Shown piece by piece: positions 7,261 through 10,359 of a stretch of DNA of 10,359 nt. The stretch is from JBCDBH01 sp039184055 (GTDB lineage Bacteria > Acidobacteriota > Thermoanaerobaculia > Multivoradales > J023), in assembly GCA_039184055.1 (NCBI GenBank), contig JBCDBH010000210.1:1-10359 (forward strand), in the 5' to 3' direction. Every line of letters starts with the position of its first letter. Within the stretch, counting starts at the first letter, position 1. Made by a program: the position numbers and the translations under genes. A model generated the notes under the pieces. It did no database searches. It was not told where the DNA came from and was given only the letters and a program-made list of their open reading frames with translations.

Positions 7261-10002
7261 ATGCGTATATCTAGTTTTTTCCGCTATAGCCTCATTCTTA
7301 CCCTCGGCGCGATCCTCGCCGCCACCCCGGTGCTCGCGCAGACCGACACCGGAAACATCGAAGTCCAGACGGTCCTGAGCGACGGCCAACCCGTCCCCGG
7401 CGTCCTCGTGACCGCCACGAGTACGTCCAAGGGCGTCGAACGGACGGCGGTCAGCACCGAGAATGGATGGGCAATTCTCCGTCTGCTGACTCCGGGAACC
7501 TGGTCGATCGCCACCCAGCTCGAAGGCTTGGAACCCCAAGAGTCGACCGTCACGGTCCATCTCGGTCAAACCTCGAAAGTGACCTTCACCCTCGCCCCGG
7601 CCACGGTCACCGAAACGATCGATGTCGTCGCCGAGGCCCCGGTGATCGATATCTTCGACCCGGGTGTCGCCGCCAACGTCACCCCCGAGCAGATCCGTGA
7701 GCTACCGGTACCCGATCGCGACTTTCAAAACCTCGCCTTCACCGCGCCGGGCGTGCAGCGCGAACGCGGCTCCTTTCGCTTCATCCAGGGCTCGCCGGTG
7801 ATCGGCTCGAGCAGCAACGCCAGTCAGGCGAGCATTTATGTCGACGGTGTCGATCAGACCGATCCAGCGGTCGGCTTGGCGCGGACGCGATTCAATCAGG
7901 ACTCGATCGAAGAATTCCAAGTGGTGGTCAACCGTGTCGACACCGAGATCGGTGGCTCGGACGGTGGCGTGCTCAAGGTCATCACACGCTCGGGTGGCAA
8001 CGACTTTCAGGGTTCGATCTTCGGTTTTTATCGTGACGAGTCGCTGCGCGAAACCGGCGAGCTCGAAGAAGACGGTCTCGACTTCGAGCGCACCCAGATC
8101 GGCGCCACCCTGGGTGGCCCGTTCGTGCTCGATCAGACCCATTTCTTCACCTCGATCGAGTACATCGACGAGACCGACTTCGCCCCCGTGCGTCCCGGTG
8201 GCGCGTTCACCGATCTCGCCACCGATGTCGAAAACCCGTTCACCCAATGGCTCGGCTTGTTCAATCTCGATCATCAATTCAGCGCCGGGAGCTTCGGCAC
8301 GCTGCGTTCGGTGATCGAAAATTACCGCGAAGACAACTTCGGGGTCGGCGGTATCTTTGCCGAATCGAACGGCCAAAGTCTCGATCGCGACAGCTGGAAT
8401 CTCGTCCTCGGCTGGACCAAAGTGCTCGACCAAGGTCGCCTGATCGAAGCCCGTGGCCAGCTCGGCCATCGCAACTACGAGCAGCCGACCAACTCCGACC
8501 AGGTCGAAGAGTGGTTCACCTTTGGCAACACCTACCGCACCGGCAACAACCTGATCGGTGACTTCCTCGGTGAAGGCGACTACGCCTCGCTCCGTGGCAC
8601 CTACTACGCCCAGAGCGGCGATCACGATTGGAAAGTCGGCGCCTCGCTCTTCCATCTCGAAGAACGCTCGATCGTCGACATCTATCAGGAAGGCCTGATC
8701 GTCTACGCCGACGACACCCGCAACATCCCGTTGCTCTACTCCTACGGCCTCGGCTCGAGCGAAGTCGACATCGACACCGACATTGTCAGTGCCTGGGTGC
8801 AAGACGATTGGCGAGTCAATGAGCGTTTCACCCTCACCTTGGGGCTGCGCTACGACATCGATCTCGACGGCAACAACCCCGACTTCGAGCATCCCGACGT
8901 GGGTGACCGATCGAGTGACGACGACAACTTCCAGCCTCGGCTCGGCTTCGTGTGGGACGTGAAAGGCGACGGCGACACCGTGCTTCGTGGCGGCGCCGGT
9001 CTCTTCGCCGGTCGCTTCCTGGTCGGTCCCGGTATTCTCGAGCGGCAGCAAAACGGCCTCAGCGGTCGTCTCCTGCTCACCAACGTCAGCTTTCCGCCGT
9101 TCTTTCCGCTCGACATCAACGATCCCGAAAACACCGGTTTCCCGCTCGGCCCCGACGTCCTCTTTCTCAACGACGACTACCAGGCTCCCGAGTCGACCCA
9201 GCTCAGCCTCGGTCTCAGCCAGCGTCTCGGCGATACGGGTCTGTGGCTCCAGCTCGAAGCCGTCCACGCCGAAGGCAACAACGAAGTCTTCGTCAAGAAC
9301 GTCAACTTCGGTGGCAACGACAACCCCGTGCCGCTCGATCCCACCAAGCGGATCATCTACAACTTCACCAGCGAAGGCCGGAGCGAATACACCGCGCTCA
9401 TCCTCAGCCTCGACGGCACCCTCCCCGGTGGCCATCTGCTCAACGGCAGCGTCACCTGGTCGGACAAGAAGAACATCTCCGACGACTACAACCCCGCATT
9501 CCCGAGCGGCTACCCCTCCGACCCCACCGATGTCGAAGGTGAATTCGGTCGCAGCCGTCTCGACGAAACCTGGCGGGTCGTCCTCTCCGGTGTCTTCCGT
9601 CTGCCCTGGGACCTCACCGTCGCGCCGATCTACCAATACGGTAGCGGCCAGCCGTGGAATCGCATCATCGGCTACGACTTCAACGGCGACTCCTTCGCCT
9701 CCGATCGTCTCCCCGGCGTCGACCGCAACAGCGAGGACGGGCCCGACTTCTCCCGCACCGATCTGCGTATCACCAAAGCCATCGGCTTCGGTGACGATCT
9801 CCAGCTCGACCTCATCGTCGAAGTCTTCAACCTCTTCAACGAGACCAACTTCGACGTCGCCAGTATCGACAACGTCGAATTCCTCGCCGGCCCCACCCTC
9901 GCCAACCCCGACGCCGTCTTCATCCCCAACCCGACCTTCGGCGACTACCGCGCCACCCTGAGCCCGAGGGAAATCCAGATCGGCGCGCGGCTGCGTTTTT
10001 GA
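7261..10002 (+). CDS. Oar-like TonB-dependent outer-membrane receptor with carboxypeptidase-regulatory-like domain
   Basis: This 913-residue protein begins with a Sec signal peptide (residues 1-26; Arg near the start, a hydrophobic core, cleavage likely after VLA). Residues ~29-113 form a carboxypeptidase-regulatory-like beta-sandwich (GxPVPGVLVTATST, STENGWAIL, PGTWSI). The plug domain (~115-245) shows IRELPVPDRDFQNLAF, IYVDGVDQTDP, SIEEFQVV and ITRSGGNDFQG. The remainder is a beta-barrel rich in alternating aromatic and polar residues, ending in the terminal phenylalanine typical of outer-membrane insertion (GARLRF). TonB-dependent receptors import large or scarce ligands using TonB-ExbBD energy; the ligand here is unknown. 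A GTG at 7246 would add five residues. The ATG at 7261 is preferred because the signal peptide starts there, although its Shine-Dalgarno (GAAAGG, 14 bases upstream) is poorly placed. It is transcribed divergently from the kinase operon. Confidence 0.93.
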   Translation: MRISSFFRYSLILTLGAILAATPVLAQTDTGNIEVQTVLSDGQPVPGVLVTATSTSKGVERTAVSTENGWAILRLLTPGTWSIATQLEGLEPQESTVTVHLGQTSKVTFTLAPATVTETIDVVAEAPVIDIFDPGVAANVTPEQIRELPVPDRDFQNLAFTAPGVQRERGSFRFIQGSPVIGSSSNASQASIYVDGVDQTDPAVGLARTRFNQDSIEEFQVVVNRVDTEIGGSDGGVLKVITRSGGNDFQGSIFGFYRDESLRETGELEEDGLDFERTQIGATLGGPFVLDQTHFFTSIEYIDETDFAPVRPGGAFTDLATDVENPFTQWLGLFNLDHQFSAGSFGTLRSVIENYREDNFGVGGIFAESNGQSLDRDSWNLVLGWTKVLDQGRLIEARGQLGHRNYEQPTNSDQVEEWFTFGNTYRTGNNLIGDFLGEGDYASLRGTYYAQSGDHDWKVGASLFHLEERSIVDIYQEGLIVYADDTRNIPLLYSYGLGSSEVDIDTDIVSAWVQDDWRVNERFTLTLGLRYDIDLDGNNPDFEHPDVGDRSSDDDNFQPRLGFVWDVKGDGDTVLRGGAGLFAGRFLVGPGILERQQNGLSGRLLLTNVSFPPFFPLDINDPENTGFPLGPDVLFLNDDYQAPESTQLSLGLSQRLGDTGLWLQLEAVHAEGNNEVFVKNVNFGGNDNPVPLDPTKRIIYNFTSEGRSEYTALILSLDGTLPGGHLLNGSVTWSDKKNISDDYNPAFPSGYPSDPTDVEGEFGRSRLDETWRVVLSGVFRLPWDLTVAPIYQYGSGQPWNRIIGYDFNGDSFASDRLPGVDRNSEDGPDFSRTDLRITKAIGFGDDLQLDLIVEVFNLFNETNFDVASIDNVEFLAGPTLANPDAVFIPNPTFGDYRATLSPREIQIGARLRF

Positions 10003-10025
10003 AGCCACTACGTCCGTTTGCCTGA

Positions 10026-10055
10026 ACGCCGACCTCGTGCCCCCGGGGTCGGCGT
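10026..10055 (+). terminator. GC-rich hairpin after the TonB receptor gene
   Basis: The 9-base arms acgccgacc (10026-10034) and ggtcggcgt (10047-10055) are exact reverse complements around a 12-base loop, 24 bases past the receptor stop codon. The stem is strong, but no T-run follows. It may be a Rho-assisted end or an RNA 3' stabiliser rather than a classical intrinsic terminator. Confidence 0.5.
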
Positions 10056-10085
10056 CACCATGCAGGCTGGGCGGTAAGAACGATT

Positions 10086-10128
10086 GATTCTCAGACATGA
10101 GAAAGCTCGATTCTCAATCATGAGAATC
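10086..10128. promoter_or_regulatory. Two tandem 18-bp dyads, likely regulator (enhancer-type) binding sites
   Basis: The copies at 10086-10103 and 10109-10126 match at 16 of 18 positions, and each is a TTCTCA-N4-TGAGAA dyad. The second extends to 8-base arms (10109-10116 and 10121-10128). Their centres are 23 bp apart, about two helical turns. They lie roughly 135 and 160 bp upstream of the transcription start predicted from the sigma-54 core at 10228-10244. That is the usual position of sites for sigma-54 enhancer-binding activators. The regulator itself is not in the window. Confidence 0.6.
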
Positions 10129-10173
10129 GTCAAGCTATCCAAAGTCGCCTACCCCTGGCTCGACTCAGCAAAA

Positions 10174-10210
10174 TCATGACCCACACAGATGGCTCATGAC
10201 CTAGACAGAT
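10174..10210. promoter_or_regulatory. Tandem direct repeat, 20-bp period, upstream of the promoter core
   Basis: The 17-base units at 10174-10190 and 10194-10210 agree at 15 of 17 positions (tcatgaccnanacagat). A 20-bp period puts both on nearly the same face of the helix. They lie between the upstream dyads and the sigma-54 core, at about -80 to -45 from the predicted start, so they could bind a second regulator or a DNA-bending protein. Confidence 0.45.
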
Positions 10211-10227
10211 CCCGGCTCCTCAGCGAT

Positions 10228-10244
10228 TTGGCATGCAGCCTGCA
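10228..10244 (+). promoter_or_regulatory. Putative sigma-54 (RpoN) promoter core
   Basis: The sequence TTGGCATGCAGCCTGCA has the invariant GG (10230-10231) and GC (10242-10243) separated by exactly 10 bases. It differs from the YTGGCACGN4TTGCW consensus at two positions. Transcription would start near 10255, leaving a leader of about 38 bases before the ATG at 10293. The upstream dyads fit the activator sites that this promoter type requires. Confidence 0.6.
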
Positions 10245-10292
10245 CTGATTGTCGTCTACAAACTGATTGTGACGCGATACAGGGAGGTAAGC

Positions 10293-10359
10293 ATGAAATT
10301 GAGAATCCCTTGGCCCAGGCTGACAGGTCTCCTAATTCTAGGGGTACTCGTCGCGGCCA
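10293..10359 (+). CDS. N-terminus of an exported or membrane protein (3' end outside window)
   Basis: Only 22 complete codons are visible: MKLRIPWPRL followed by TGLLILGVLVAA. A basic N-terminus followed by a hydrophobic core indicates a signal peptide or signal anchor; no lipobox cysteine or pilin motif has appeared by the edge. The start is secure, because a strong Shine-Dalgarno (GGAGGT, 10283-10288) ends 4 bases before the ATG. A likely sigma-54 promoter lies just upstream, so expression is probably tightly controlled by an enhancer-binding activator. The product cannot be identified from this fragment. Confidence 0.75.
   Translation, partial: MKLRIPWPRLTGLLILGVLVAA

Noticed and set aside
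7702..10098. A 798-codon open frame antisense to the TonB receptor gene
   Set aside because: It mirrors the receptor's codon bias, has a Val/Glu/Asp-rich composition without any domain, and the plus strand encodes a clear receptor with signal peptide, plug and barrel.
10061..10244. 9-base inverted repeat tgcaggctg (10061-10069) and cagcctgca (10236-10244)
   Set aside because: The arms are 166 bases apart, and the right arm coincides with the sigma-54 core whose bases are explained by that motif; probably chance.
1..10359. CRISPR arrays, tRNA or rRNA genes, transposases, phage genes
   Set aside because: None was seen on reading both strands. The repeats present are single palindromes or two-copy sites, not spaced arrays, and no open frame resembles a transposase or integrase.

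Overview
The window is high-GC bacterial DNA with tight, mostly intronless-style bacterial gene packing. An Oar-like TonB-dependent receptor with an N-terminal carboxypeptidase-regulatory-like domain, large hybrid histidine kinases and a long ATPase/TPR regulator together suggest a Gram-negative, regulator-rich lineage. Acidobacteriota (for example the Thermoanaerobaculia group) or a myxobacterium-like organism would fit. This placement is inferred from gene content and cannot be proven from the window.

Layout. (1) Positions 2-2320, plus strand: the C-terminal part of a large signalling ATPase, cut by the left edge, carrying a Walker B motif and a long helical/TPR-like tail. (2) Positions 2321-2518: a convergent intergenic gap filled by a large interrupted palindrome whose three stem pairs share one centre. 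(3) Positions 6836 down to 2519, minus strand: a compact operon of two paralogous membrane hybrid histidine kinases followed by tspO. The upstream kinase overlaps the downstream one by ATGA, and tspO follows the second kinase after 8 bases. (4) Positions 6837-7260: a divergent intergenic region with inverted repeats and a potentially structured leader in front of the receptor gene. (5) Positions 7261-10002, plus strand: a complete TonB-dependent outer-membrane receptor. (6) Positions 10003-10292: a hairpin after the receptor gene, then what looks like a complete sigma-54 promoter region. It has two 18-bp dyads about 135-160 bp upstream of the predicted start, a tandem direct repeat, a GG-N10-GC core and a strong ribosome binding site. 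(7) Positions 10293-10359: the first 22 codons of an exported or membrane protein, cut by the right edge.

How the genes may work together: the two kinases have the same architecture (about six membrane segments with short loops, coiled-coil linker, HisKA, HATPase, receiver) and clearly arose by tandem duplication. They end in receiver domains, and no histidine-phosphotransfer protein or DNA-binding response regulator is present here, so their output partner must lie elsewhere. Coupling to tspO hints at a membrane stress, tetrapyrrole or redox theme, but that is inference. The best candidates for a second look are the sigma-54 control region at the right end, the kinase-kinase-TspO operon, the concentric palindrome and the overlapping hairpins in front of the receptor gene.
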